Positions 27,948 to 37,560 are shown, counted from the first letter of the stretch. The stretch: DNA of 64,000 nt from Jiella mangrovi (GCF_017815135.1 NZ_JAGJCF010000020.1:20551-84550); one strand, 5' to 3'. Numbers and translations are program-made. Notes: generated by a model from the letters alone, not told the origin.

Positions 27948-28340
27948 TCACGGTCGCGGCAGCGGCGGGCCCTCCTCTTTCCTCTTATCTGGAAGTCTTT
28001 CCAGCTTTTCTTCCAGCGCCTCCATCGCCATTTCGATGACCTTGGCAATCGCAGTGACTTCGAGCTCGTCGGCGATCTGGTAGATGGCGTTGTTGGTTTT
28101 CGGTTTCAGCTTGACGGTGAATTGGGCTGTCCGCCTCGTCGTCTTTTTGCATCCCCGCCTTGCGACCTGGGGAGGCGTGTTTTCGGCATGGAGGTTCTTG
28201 GCGTGGCGGGTTGTGAATCCAGGCTCCGTGGCGAGGTCTGTTGCAGCCGTTCGACTTTCCGGGTTGGCTTTGGCAGGTGTTGCCTAGATCCCGCCAAGGT
28301 TCAATCTCCGACGCTGAGGGGTTGGGTTTTGTTCGGTCAT
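27948..28340 (-). pseudogene. Ribbon-helix-helix partner of ParA, amber-interrupted
   Basis: The frame starts MTEQNPTPQRRRLNLGGI, hits TAG at 28284-28286, and resumes in frame as ATPAKANPES through TRRTAQFTVKLKPKTNNAIY, QIADELEVTAIAKVIEMAME and PPLPRP, then stop. The C-terminal half has the beta-strand plus two helices of a ribbon-helix-helix DNA-binding domain, as in small centromere-binding proteins paired with ParA or VirC1. CAG to TAG would explain the break. It lies directly after the ParA remnant and overlaps it. Confidence 0.65.
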
Positions 28341-28984
28341 GCTTTGTCTCCCTTCCAGCCTTTCGATAACCTCGGCCGTGAAGTCGCGGGCGTTCTCCTG
28401 GGCTTTTTCGATAGTGCGTGCCTGTACGGTTGTGAGCTGCATCAAGGTCGTGCCGAGAACGAACATGGCCCGGAACGCCTCTCGCTCGACAAGGCTTCGG
28501 CGAATTGGTTTTGGATGTCTTTGGCGGAACTGGTCTGGATTGCCGCGTTCGCGCGCGGCCAAAAAACCATGCAGTGCAGCTGACCTCTAAGCGTTTTACG
28601 CTGCCGATCGACGAGTTTGAGTGTCTTGGCCGCCTCGGATGCATCCAAGTGCGAGGCTTGGATGGGAATGAAGATCAGGTTGCTGAGGCTCATGGCGTAG
28701 CTGGTCGCCAGATTGGGCGATCCTTCAAGCTCGACGATCACGAACTGCTTATGGGCGGCCTGTTCTGCGATAGTTTCGAGGATGTTTTCTTCGTCGACGT
28801 CGCCGATGACGGTAAGGGTCTCGGGTAGCTGTGCGTCAGCCGCCCATTGGGCGAGGGGCTGGTTGGCATCGGCATCGATAATGACCACGGATGCTCCTTC
28901 ATCGACAAGAACTGACGCGAGAACGAGCGCAGCTGTTGTTCTTCCTGAGCCTCGCTTCGTCATGGCGATCGTTACCGCGGGCAA
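28338..28984 (-). pseudogene. ParA/VirC1-like partition ATPase, frameshifted
   Basis: The frame starts MPAVTIAMTKRGSGRTTAAL with a deviant Walker A (KRGSGRTT), then VVIIDADANQPLAQWA and FVIVELEGSPNLATSYAM. Near 28495 the reading changes frame: the main frame goes to nonsense and stops at 28442, while the next frame gives the natural end (LVEREAFRAMFVLGTTLMQL, ENARDFTAEVIERLEG). That end leads in frame into the downstream ribbon-helix-helix start. The ATPase is thus broken. With its partner it is a second, decayed segregation module 400 bp from repA. Confidence 0.75.
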
Positions 28985-29368
28985 TTTGTTTCTCTCGATG
29001 GCGTGCTAGTGGTCAGACTCCGACGTTTGAAACCCTCTGCTTCGAGCGGCGATGGTTTCCTGTTGGGATCGGCGCGCCAGACGAAGGGCAGACTCGCATG
29101 AGCGAAAGCGTATTCTACAACGGACTCAGCCGTCTCGGTCAAACAGCTAGGGGTATTGCGCTAACCCGCCATAACCGGCCTGGCCCGGCCCTGTCCTAGC
29201 CCAGCAGCAGTGGTACGCCGGTCTGCTACCGATGTTGAATTCCGTTAGATAATCTTACCCGAAACTTAACGGCCGGGCTGGACGGGAGAGGCAGAATCGT
29301 GCCTAACTTCTTGTCGGGGTAAAGGCGATAAAACGCCCCTCCCCCGGCAAGGCGGAATCGAGGCGGCG
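28985..29368. other. Intergenic region upstream of repA
   Basis: This is 384 bp without a gene, between the divergent decayed ParA gene and repA. It includes an AT-richer stretch near 29240-29275 with GTTA and TAAC flanking TCTTACCCG, which could belong to the repA operator or promoter. Related replicons place their RepA-controlled promoter here. No definite motif is assigned. Confidence 0.4.
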
Positions 29369-30586
29369 ATGTCAGCAGTGAAAAGCGAGAAATCGCGGCG
29401 GGGCGATCCCGCAGACCGCATCATTCGGCACGCGCAAATGCTGTCGGACCACCTGCAGGCCCGGCGCGAGCAGATGTACCCGCCCCATGCGCAAAAGTCG
29501 CTGCGTCATTTCATGACCAATGAGGTCTCGAAGCTGACGACGATCCCGGAATCGACGCTGAAGCTGATGTCGAACGAGGGGCGCGGGCCCATCCCTGCCC
29601 GGCTTGAAAACAATCATCGTGTCTATACGCTGGCTCAAATCAACGAATTACGCGTGCTTTTTGCCGAGCAGCGGCCCGGCGACGCTTTGCGCTACCTGCC
29701 CCATCGGCGCGACGGAGAACATCTTCAAATCCTCGCGGTCGCAAATTTCAAAGGCGGAAGCGCCAAGACGACGACCAGCGCCCATCTCGCCCACTATCTC
29801 GCGCTGCAGGGCTATCGCGTTCTCGCGATTGATCTCGATCCGCAGGCTTCGCTTTCGGCGATGTTTGGCGCCCAGCCCGAGATCGACGTTCAGCATAACG
29901 AGACCATCTATGCGGCACTGCGCTACGACGATGAGCGCCGTCCGATCACCGATGTGATCCGCCAGACCTATTTCACCGGCATCGATCTTATCCCCGGCAA
30001 TATCGAGGTGATGGAATACGAGCACGAAACTCCACGTGTCCTCGCCAATTCAGGCGTCAGTTCGGATTCGATCTTTTTCGAGCGATTGCGCCTCGCACTC
30101 GCTGAGGTCGAGAGTGATTACGATGTTGTTCTCCTCGACACCCCCCCTTCCCTCGGCTTCCTGACGCTCGGCGCGATCTATGCCGCGACGGGCCTGATCG
30201 TTACCGTGCATCCCGCGATGCTGGACGTCATGTCGATGAGCCAGTTCCTTTTGATGATGGGCGATCTTGTCTCGGTCATCCGCGACGCTGGCGCCTCGCT
30301 CCATCAGGATTTCCTGCGTTATGTCGTGACGCGGCACGATCCAATGGATCAAAGCCAGGTGCACGTGGTGACGATGCTGCGTCATCTCTTTGTAGAGGAC
30401 GTCCTAACCTCGACGGCGGTGGAGAGCACGGCGATCGAGACGGCGGGGCTTGCCAAGCGCACGCTCTACGAACTGGAATCTGGAAACATCTCCGCCGCGA
30501 CGGTCAAGCGCGCGCGGGAGTCGATCGATGCTGTCAACGAACAAATCCTGGCGATGGTGAGCGAAGCTTGGGGGCGGACGGCATGA
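29369..30586 (+). CDS. repA: Plasmid partition ATPase RepA
   Basis: This 405-residue ParA-type protein has the RepABC layout: an N-terminal DNA-binding region (about 1-115; LTTIPESTLKLMSNEGRGPI) and a deviant Walker A ATPase (NFKGGSAKTTTSAHLAHYLA, about 125-145). IDLDPQASLSAMFG and LLDTPPSLGFLTLGAIYA follow. It positions plasmid copies with RepB and represses its own operon. The repB start lies inside its last codons (19-bp overlap), so the two are translationally coupled. The N-terminal extension separates it from chromosomal ParA. Confidence 0.93.
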   Translation: MSAVKSEKSRRGDPADRIIRHAQMLSDHLQARREQMYPPHAQKSLRHFMTNEVSKLTTIPESTLKLMSNEGRGPIPARLENNHRVYTLAQINELRVLFAEQRPGDALRYLPHRRDGEHLQILAVANFKGGSAKTTTSAHLAHYLALQGYRVLAIDLDPQASLSAMFGAQPEIDVQHNETIYAALRYDDERRPITDVIRQTYFTGIDLIPGNIEVMEYEHETPRVLANSGVSSDSIFFERLRLALAEVESDYDVVLLDTPPSLGFLTLGAIYAATGLIVTVHPAMLDVMSMSQFLLMMGDLVSVIRDAGASLHQDFLRYVVTRHDPMDQSQVHVVTMLRHLFVEDVLTSTAVESTAIETAGLAKRTLYELESGNISAATVKRARESIDAVNEQILAMVSEAWGRTA

Positions 30587-31668
30587 CGAAACGGCCTGGC
30601 CGCAAATCGATTATCGCAAGTTTCGGTTCCTTTGCCGTGCCCCCCGCTTCACAAAGCGATGCAGACGAATGCCGCGACGGGCAAGGGCAGGCTCCCTCGG
30701 CGGTCGAGGATCGCCGGACAGAGAGCCCGCCGGACGCGAATCCGCTTGCCGAGCGGCGGGCTGGCCGCGTCGGTGCGGGAGTTATCGGGGTCACCCAGCG
30801 CACGCTGACGGATCTGCGCGAGGAGCGCGACCGCCTCCAGTCCCTCGTCGATTCCAGCGGTAGCATTGCTATCGACCCGTCGCTCATCGACCCCTCACCG
30901 TTCAAGGACCGGCTTCCTGATGACACCGATGCCGACTTCGAGCGATTCCGGAAACTTCTTAGCGATGAAGGCCAGAAGGTGCCCATCCAGGTCCGCCCCC
31001 ATCCGAAGGACCAGGGGCGCTATCAGGTGATCTACGGCCATCGCCGCTGGCGGGCTGCGAAAGATCTTGGAATCAAGGTCAAGGCGACCATCCTCTCGCT
31101 CGACGATGGGGAGCTTGCCGTTGCGCAAGGCATCGAGAATGCCGCGCGGCAGGATCTTTCATGGATTGAGCGGGCGGTTTTTGCTGGACAGATGGACGGG
31201 GCCGGCGTCAGGCCCCGCGACATCAAGGCGGCACTCTCTATTGATGACGCAGAGCTTGCCCGGCTGCGCATGGTTCTGCGCGTCGTGCCGGTAGAGATGA
31301 TCCGTTTGATCGGTAGGGCGCCGAAGATTGGCCGTCCTCGCTGGCAGGAGCTAGCGCGAGCGCTCGACACCGATCGTTATGCCCTCCCCCGACTTCGCAA
31401 GACCTTGTCAGCTGACAAGGTGTCAAAGCTGTCTTCGGACGAGCGATTTCGCCACGCCCTTGCGACTGTGAAGGTGCCCGCGAAGCCAGAGCTGAGACCG
31501 GTCGATCTGACCGATCCGAGCGGCAAGGTGGTCGGCAAGGCGTCGATCGCAGACGGCGAGGTGACGCTCACTGTGGCCAAAGAACTGGCCGAACCGTTCC
31601 GCGCCTTTATGGAGCAGGAGGTGCCCGATCTCATGACGCGCTTCTTCGATCGGAACCGTGATGAGTGA
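30568..31668 (+). CDS. repB: Centromere-binding partition protein RepB (ParB family)
   Basis: This 366-residue protein has an N-terminal RepA-interaction region, the ParB nuclease-like domain (about 105-200; VPIQVRPHPKDQGRYQVIYG, GHRRWRAAKDLG, VAQGIENAARQDLSWIERA) and a helix-turn-helix region (VRPRDIKAALSIDDAELARL). The C-terminal part dimerises. It should bind parS and load as a clamp. Two palindromic candidate sites lie at 31403 (inside its own gene) and 31687 (19 bp after its stop). It overlaps repA. Confidence 0.92.
   Translation: MGADGMTKRPGRKSIIASFGSFAVPPASQSDADECRDGQGQAPSAVEDRRTESPPDANPLAERRAGRVGAGVIGVTQRTLTDLREERDRLQSLVDSSGSIAIDPSLIDPSPFKDRLPDDTDADFERFRKLLSDEGQKVPIQVRPHPKDQGRYQVIYGHRRWRAAKDLGIKVKATILSLDDGELAVAQGIENAARQDLSWIERAVFAGQMDGAGVRPRDIKAALSIDDAELARLRMVLRVVPVEMIRLIGRAPKIGRPRWQELARALDTDRYALPRLRKTLSADKVSKLSSDERFRHALATVKVPAKPELRPVDLTDPSGKVVGKASIADGEVTLTVAKELAEPFRAFMEQEVPDLMTRFFDRNRDE
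31403..31420. repeat. parS-like palindrome 1, inside repB
   Basis: CCTTGTCAGCTGACAAGG is a perfect 18-bp palindrome. The inner 16 bp match the repABC parS core TTNNNNGCNNNNAA, but the outer G/C pair is reversed. It lies within the repB coding sequence over codons for TLSADKV. A near copy lies 284 bp downstream, and homology between the copies extends to the left flank (TTCGCAAGA against TTTGCAAAA). Confidence 0.7.
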
Positions 31669-31686
31669 GTTAAGGGCGATTTGCAA

Positions 31687-31708
31687 AACCTTGTCAGCTG
31701 ACAGGGTT
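31687..31708. repeat. parS-like palindrome 2, just after repB
   Basis: The core CCTTGTCAGCTGACAGGG sits in AACC...GGTT arms, giving 22 bp with one mismatched pair. It starts 19 bp after the repB stop, the usual place for a repABC parS. Together the copies give the consensus ACCTTGTCAGCTGACARGGT. Confidence 0.7.
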
Positions 31709-31934
31709 CTCGCGCCGATGGCAAATGATCTTGACTGCGGTAGCCTATTGGGCGGCTCAAAACCTGCCTGTAAAGCTGGCGTGTTTGCTGTTGGATCGCC
31801 TTTAAGGTTTGGAGGCGCGGATATCTGTTACGGGCTGGAAACTAGCGAAGGCAAGACAGCCGCGCTCGCGTGCAGTGCCGGCCCGGCTGACGACATCCCC
31901 TTAATACACAACGCAACACTGGAGATACGATAGG

Positions 31935-31962
31935 CAAAAGAAAAGGCCCCGAAGCGGGAGCC
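31935..31962 (-). terminator. Intrinsic terminator of the antisense RNA
   Basis: On the minus strand, GGCTCCCGCTTCGGGGCC folds to a GC-rich stem with one G-U pair and is followed by TTTTCTTTT. Confidence 0.75.
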
Positions 31963-31992
31963 GCCTGGAGCCTGATCCGATATGGTGTGGTG
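31935..31992 (-). ncRNA. Antisense copy-control RNA (ctRNA) between repB and the replication gene
   Basis: A minus-strand transcript of about 58 nt is predicted from a promoter at 31999-32027 to a hairpin plus T-rich tail at 31935-31962. repABC plasmids encode a small antisense RNA of just this size in the repB-repC gap; it pairs with the leader of the replication gene and limits copy number. The size, place, strand, promoter and terminator all agree. The transcription start is inferred at about 31992. Confidence 0.75.
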
Positions 31993-31998
31993 CCATCA

Positions 31999-32027
31999 GA
32001 TCTAGCCTCCTTCGCTGACATCGTCAA
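31999..32027 (-). promoter_or_regulatory. Promoter of the antisense RNA
   Basis: The minus strand carries TTGACG (plus 32022-32027), a 17-bp spacer and TAGATC (plus 31999-32004). This is close to the sigma-70 consensus with ideal spacing, facing the terminator at 31935. Confidence 0.7.
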
Positions 32028-32082
32028 CTGAAATCGCGGTTTCCCGCCACGGACCTTCTTTGCCTCGCGCAAGGAAGAGACG

Positions 32083-32919
32083 ATGACGGAAGAACAAGGA
32101 CGCATGCCGCAAGGCGTGCCAATGCCGACGCATGCCCTGGAAACTGGGGGTGACGCCGGAACGGACCTGTTTGCCTGGTCGCCGGGGGAAGTAGCCGCGC
32201 CGCACCCGACCTTCACGGCGCGTGCGGCGATCTGGCGCGATCAGCGCGCCGGTCTGATTTCGATCGCCGAGGCGCAGCGGCGGTCCGCCGCGATCGGCGC
32301 GGTGGAGGCGAAGCCGACGTCCAACGGGCAGGGCACGCCGGGAAAAAGTCGCCCGCCGGTCGCCCGGCCGCGTCACGAGCGCCCATCGCCCAATGAGAGC
32401 CGCCAATATGCCCAGCCGATGGCGACGACGGCCGCGCGCGACGATCGTCTGACACCCAACGCCAAGGCCTTCCTCCAGGTGCTGCGCGCGCGATGCGGCA
32501 AGGGCCGCGAGACGACGATCACCAAGGGCACGGCCGGGAACATCATGGCCCGTTCGACGCGCACCATAAGGCGCTATCTCGTCGATCTCGTGCGCTTCGG
32601 CTATGTCGAACTCGAAACCCTGCGCAATTCCCGCGGCATGCATCTTGGGCTGATCGTCCGCATCACCGACCAGGTCGCGCCATTCTATGAAGAGGCGAGG
32701 GGCCTCGCGAAATGGCTCGCCGCGACGCCGCGAGCGATCTTCGAACCCTTCAAGTCGGTCGTCGCTTCAAGGAATAAGGGGGTGACACTTTTGTCATCCA
32801 AAAACCAAAACCAAATCATCAATACCTCCGCTCCGCTCAAAAACGCGGACACGGGCCAACAAGCGGCCCGTGAAAGGCTCTTGAGAAAAGATTGGGCAAA
32901 AGCCGTGCCACGATCCTGA
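32083..32919 (+). CDS. Winged-helix replication protein in the repC position
   Basis: This 278-residue protein has a Pro-rich N-terminal half with no domain (about 1-115), then a winged helix (about 120-200; RLTPNAKAFLQVLRARCGKG, RSTRTIRRYLVDLVRFGYVE) and a polar tail. The fold resembles HTH_36 replication or phage proteins. Classical RepC is about 400 residues, and its usual sequence is not recognisable here. Position after repA-repB and behind the antisense RNA argues that it is the initiator or its replacement. oriV would be expected inside or near it. Function is inferred from position. Confidence 0.65.
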   Translation: MTEEQGRMPQGVPMPTHALETGGDAGTDLFAWSPGEVAAPHPTFTARAAIWRDQRAGLISIAEAQRRSAAIGAVEAKPTSNGQGTPGKSRPPVARPRHERPSPNESRQYAQPMATTAARDDRLTPNAKAFLQVLRARCGKGRETTITKGTAGNIMARSTRTIRRYLVDLVRFGYVELETLRNSRGMHLGLIVRITDQVAPFYEEARGLAKWLAATPRAIFEPFKSVVASRNKGVTLLSSKNQNQIINTSAPLKNADTGQQAARERLLRKDWAKAVPRS

Positions 32920-33054
32920 GATCGCTCAGCGGCCTTTGACGCCAGTTTCGCCCTTTCGCATGCGCACCTGTCAAACGGGTGAGCGTTCGTATGTCTCAAC
33001 GGGCCGGATGGGGACGACCTTTACGAGCTTCAGCTTGCCGCCATCCGCTGCAGT

Positions 33055-35398
33055 TCAGGCTGCCCGCCAGACCTGATTGAGAATGCGCGCGGCGATCTCG
33101 GCCTTATCCCGCGGCAGGAAGCGGCCATAGTGCTGGGGCGACCATTTGAGGGGTGTCCTGGATCGCGTAGCTCGCCTGCTCGTAGGAGCCGGTCTGTTTC
33201 AGGATATGGGTCGCCAGCACGTCGCGGATATTATGCGGGCCGTGCGGCAGAAGGCTGGGAATCGCGCCGCGCCCGGTCCAGGGATTGTAAATCCCATATC
33301 TCTGGATCGTGAGGCGCCAGGCTTCGAAGAAGGTGTTTTGATTGTAGGCCGCATCGGCGCTGGTTCGCTTTACCGATTTGATGAAGAAGGTGCCGGGATC
33401 TTCCGCCGGGCCGAGGCAGCGGGCGCGGTGGCGATCAAGCCAGGCCTCGATCGCCTCGTAGAGGCCGCCAAGATCGGGAAGGATCAGGCGGAAGGGTTTG
33501 GCGCCGAAGAAGGACGAGGCGTGGTTCTTGAAGGCGAGCGAGGGAATGAGGATTTCCCAGCCGCTCTCCTTCGTGTTCCAGCGAAGCTCACCGCGCCGGC
33601 GTTCCTCGAGCACACGCTCGGATGTCGGGATGCGGCCTCGCGGGCAAACGAGGAGTTCACGCAGGTTCTTCTGGCGAAGGCCTGTGTGAAGACCGAAGCG
33701 CAGAAGCAGAAACGATCGGACCGCCTCGGCCGCGGCCTTTGGGTAGCGCCGCTCGTCCGGCATGCGCCGGACGATCTCCTCGGTGATCTTCCGATATTCC
33801 CCGACCGGGCTCTTGGCTTCGAGCACTGGGAGGATCGGCTCGAACGGATCGCGATGGATACGGGCGACGCGGTTCAGCTCGCGGGTTCTGTGCCGGCCAT
33901 GGGAATGCATGGCGTCGCAGGCCGCGTTCCAGTCGGTCTTGGCCGACGCGATCTCGTCTTCATCGACAAGGCCGGGGATCGGGGCGAGATGCTCGATCAG
34001 GCGCGGCGTCTGGCGAAGCCAGCCGGTTTCCTTCTGGACGAGGGCGAGGACGATCGACAGCATGTCGACTTCCCATTTGGTGTAGAAGCCGCGCCTTGCC
34101 TCGCGCCAGCCGAGATACCAGTCCCAGACACGCGGAAAGAGCAGGTGGGCAAAGGACAGGGAGGCGAGATCGGCGCCGTAGCCCCGGATCTCGCCTTGAG
34201 GGGATGCCGCGAGCGCGCCAAACATCAGGCCGAGATGCTCGATCTTCTGCGAGGCGGTCTCGGCGTTCCAGACACCTGAACGGCGCAGGCCGAAAGCGGT
34301 GAGTGTCGCGGTCTTGAAGCGTAGCAGCTCGGTCATCTCACGCTGAAGGCGCTCTGGCGCGTCGACCACCATGCTGACGGTCTTGTCGGCGTTTCCGTCG
34401 CCGTCGGCGGCACCATTCCCGGCAACGGCATTGTCGTTGAAGATGAGAGGCGAGCGTGCCTTGTGCTTTCCGGTCCTGCGGACCGCTCCGTCCAAAGGCC
34501 GAAACCGCACCGCGAAGCGCTGGCGCTGAGCGGCAGCCTGATAGCGCCGGTAGTCGGTCGATCCGGAAATGATATTCGCGCGGACCCAGGCGATAATTTC
34601 ATCTTGTTCTTGAAGGGAACGACGGGCGAAGTCGTTGGGCAGATGCCAGGCCAGACGCCGGCGCTCGGCGGCGGGGCAATCGTCGAGGGCGTTGCCGATC
34701 GTGGGGCGGGCCGGGTGGGGGAGTTTTACCCGCAGCGAGCCCGCGGGCAGGCGATAGCGATGCTCGATGAGGTCCAGGGCCTGAAGGCTTGTCACCGATC
34801 GCGGCGAGGCCGTTCCCTTGACCCATTTATCGAGTGTGAGGCGTTCCAGCCGCACACCGGAGGCGGTGACGGCGCGCGCCAGCATGCCGACGGTTTCGCC
34901 GAAACGATCGAGATGCAGCTTCAGAGTTGCGGAGAGATCGTCCGGATCATCCCATTCGCTCCAGAGCGGTTCGGCATGCACGACGATCGGCCGGGGCTTG
35001 GGGCCGCGTTTGGCTGACTCAGTCGAAGCATCGACGGGCGTCGTCTTCGGTCGTGAGTTCCTGGCTCGGGCTTGTCTGCCGGTCCTACTCCGTTCCAGCG
35101 CGGAGGCCTTTCCGCTGCCCAAGGGCTTATCAGCCAGCGCCCGGCAGAGCGCATCGCAGAGCGGCTGAATATGCGAGCGGGCCGCAACGAGACTGCGGAT
35201 TTCGATACCAGTCTGTTCGGACAGAAGCACGGCGTCGATGCCGTGCCCGCGATAGGGTGGGAACTGCCGCTTCACGAGACAGAGCTCGAGATAGGCGCGC
35301 AGGTTCACGAGATCATCGGGCGCCATGTGAGCCGCGAGACGGGCCTTGCAGTAAAGGGCAATGCGTGTCGCGTCGAAGCGTGGAGTGGGTCGTGGCAT
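33055..35398 (-). pseudogene. Giant tyrosine recombinase, frameshifted before its catalytic Tyr
   Basis: The open frame from ATG 35398 (MPRPTPRFDATRIALYC) gives 764 residues ending at 33104. Near the C-terminus are recombinase motifs: LRFGLHTGLRQKNLRELLVC (Arg I region) and LPHGPHNIRDVLATHILKQT (the HxxR box). The expected end, QHYGRFLPRDKAEIAARILN, with the nucleophile Tyr, is present but one base out of frame and runs to a stop at 33055. A run of four G (33135-33138 plus strand), where three would restore the frame, is the likely cause. Either a recent mutation, a sequencing error or slippage is possible. It is probably the plasmid's dimer resolution or integration enzyme. Confidence 0.8.
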
Positions 35399-35553
35399 GT
35401 TTGGAATCCGTTCCGTTTTTGAACGGGTTGGACTCATGGAAGCGATTGGTTTCGAGGGGCCTTCGTCCTTTCCTCCTTCACGTCTCGCGGGCCGCTATTT
35501 CCCCATAACGTCCGCGAGCCCAGTCGCGGCCTCGTCCGAATTCGAACAGTGCC

Positions 35554-36144
35554 TCAGAGCGACTTTTCATAGCTTTTGAGCACGTCCACGGTTTCAGTGA
35601 GACCGGCGGCGTCCATGTCCCACAGGAGTTGGCGGGCTGTCTTTTCCGGGCGCTTCATTCTCATTCGCATGGTGCGGATGGCAGCCACGGCCTTTCCTTC
35701 ATCGAGCGCCACGGTGCTTGCCAGGAAGGTGTCCGCAGATAGGGCCTCGATACCGAACCGACCCACGTAATCGGGTGGGAAATCCGCAAGGTTCTCGGTG
35801 ACGATGATGGCAGCCTGCGTCTTTATGGCGGCAGCAAGGACGTGCCTGTCGCCAGGATCAGGCAATTCCGCGCAGGCGGGCAGGAACCGTTCGAACTCCG
35901 AGACCATCGCTTCTTCAAAGGCGCTCTGCATGAACTGACACGCTTTCGCTGCCCGTTCCGCGGCATCTGCTACGCCTTTGCTCGCCAGTATCTTTTCGAT
36001 GGCTTTTTCGGTCTCCCTCATGATCTCTGCCGACCAGCGAACGCGGAAGAACTCGGCTTCCGCGAGTGTGAGAAGCAAATTACGCGGCAGAGCGCCTGCG
36101 AGCGTGCAGGCATCGATGAGGGCGGTGAACCGGTTGGCGAACAC
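35554..36144 (-). CDS. PIN-domain ribonuclease toxin
   Basis: This 196-residue protein starts at a GTG 2 nt after the stop of the upstream antitoxin gene. The PIN acidic residues are visible: Asp in FTALIDACTLAGAL, Glu in WSAEIMRETEKA, Asp in ELPDPGDRHVLAAAI, and a later Asp in NLADFPPDY. PIN toxins cleave RNA with bound magnesium. The pair with an excisionase-like antitoxin gives a stability module next to the replicon. Confidence 0.82.
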   Translation of the reverse strand: MFANRFTALIDACTLAGALPRNLLLTLAEAEFFRVRWSAEIMRETEKAIEKILASKGVADAAERAAKACQFMQSAFEEAMVSEFERFLPACAELPDPGDRHVLAAAIKTQAAIIVTENLADFPPDYVGRFGIEALSADTFLASTVALDEGKAVAAIRTMRMRMKRPEKTARQLLWDMDAAGLTETVDVLKSYEKSL

Positions 36145-36146
36145 GC

Positions 36147-36608
36147 CTACAGAGACTCCGCATCCATCTCGGCAAGGCTCTCCAGAGCTTGTCGTCGCTT
36201 TTCCCCTCTCTCAGCCTTGTAGGCAAAGAGGGCTTCGGCCTTGATCCTGCGATGCTTGCCGGCCATCGAATATTCGATCTCACCCTTCTTCAAGAGCGAG
36301 ATCAGGAAGGGTCTCGAGACGTTCAGAATGTCTGCCGCCTGCTGGGTGGTCAGCAACTGCTCGACGGGCACGAGCGTAACGGCATCGCCCCTGCCGATAT
36401 GCCGCAGCAATTCCATCAGGAGGTTCGATAGACCCGGCGTGAGCGTGATCTCGATGGGTCTGTTGTCTTCGTCGAGGACATGCAGGTTCGCATCGCCGCC
36501 AGCCTGAGCCGCCAGGATCTTGCGCAGCTGGTTTGCAGCTTCCTGCTCGTTCATGGAGGGCAGGCGCCCGTCCATCTCCTTCTCAGTCGACACTGCCGGT
36601 ATCGTCAT
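36147..36608 (-). CDS. Excisionase-type helix-turn-helix antitoxin
   Basis: This 153-residue protein has an N-terminal helical part and a MerR/excisionase-like DNA-binding segment (LLTTQQAADILNVSRPFLIS, LLKKGEIEYSMAGKHRRI). It is the upstream partner of the PIN toxin and should repress the operon and neutralise the toxin. A start at MNEQEAANQLRK (residue 19) is an alternative. Confidence 0.8.
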   Translation of the reverse strand: MTIPAVSTEKEMDGRLPSMNEQEAANQLRKILAAQAGGDANLHVLDEDNRPIEITLTPGLSNLLMELLRHIGRGDAVTLVPVEQLLTTQQAADILNVSRPFLISLLKKGEIEYSMAGKHRRIKAEALFAYKAERGEKRRQALESLAEMDAESL

Positions 36609-36795
36609 CGCCTCTCTCCCTGTTCACTCGAGAGGTAGGCACTAAACGAAATAAACGCAACAACTGTCATTCAGAGACGATCGAAAGGCTGTCAGACGTT
36701 CTGGAAAACTCGTCCATGAGCGGAATGACGAAAGACATGCATTTCACTTCACGCACCCCCCTCGCAATTGAACTCCAGCGGTTTCAGCCTCAAAA

Positions 36796-37560
36796 CTACG
36801 CCTCAAGTTCAACGACCAGTCCGTCGTCGAAATTGGGGTTGGAGAACATCGGACCAGCCGGGTTGCATAGAATACGCGTTCCGTTCGGCCGCGTCATGTC
36901 GATGCTCGTATGGATATGGCCATGGATCCAAAGCGCTATTCGGCCACTGTCGGTCAGCTCTGACAGATCAGAGGCGCAGTTTCCGGCCGCCCATGTGCCG
37001 CGTGCGTTTCCCGGCAAGCAATCGGGATGGGGTGCGGGATGCGTCACGACGACTTGGGGGAAAGAACTGTTATCGGCCGCAATGATCGAGGAAAGTCGTG
37101 ATTTCGCCTTGGCGTGGATGGCTTCGGCATCGCCGACGGTGAACGGGCGGCAGGTTGGCCTGCCTGCCATAGCGATCGGCTCGCCGGTCGGGGCATGCAT
37201 ATCGGCCAGTTCGCCCGCCAACCGGTAATCGGTCCAGAGGGTGGCTCCAGCGAACCGGCATCCGGCAACGGTGACAACCTCGCCATCGAGCAGGATCAAG
37301 CCAGCTTCTTCGGCAAGCTGCTTCGCCTTGCGAAGGTCGCGGGATAGAACGCCTTTTCAATGCTCGTGATTTCCCATGACGAAGACGACCGGCTTACCGC
37401 CCGAAAGGGTCGTGAGCAGTTTCAGTCCGCGTCGTACATCGGCCTGCCAGATGTCGCCCGCTGCGACCAGGACATCAAAGTCGGGTAAAGCGGGATCGAA
37501 AGCATCCGGAAACGGTACCGATTCCATATGAAGATCGGACATGATCCATAGCCTGGGCAA
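36796..37560 (-). pseudogene. Metallophosphoesterase with an in-frame TGA
   Basis: The first part reads MPRLWIMSDLHMES with the metal motif DLH, VLVAAGDIWQ with GD, and VVFVMGNHEH; a TGA stop at 37357 follows. The same frame continues KGVLSRDLRKAKQLAEEAGL and then VVVTHPAPHPD and WIHGHIHTSIDM, the remaining metal ligands, to 36796. So one nonsense codon, probably from TGG, splits an otherwise complete calcineurin-like phosphoesterase of 254 residues. Substrates of this family range from nucleotides to phosphoproteins. Confidence 0.85.

Noticed and set aside
33146..34279. 377-codon plus-strand frame
   Set aside because: It is antisense to the tyrosine recombinase and has no domain.
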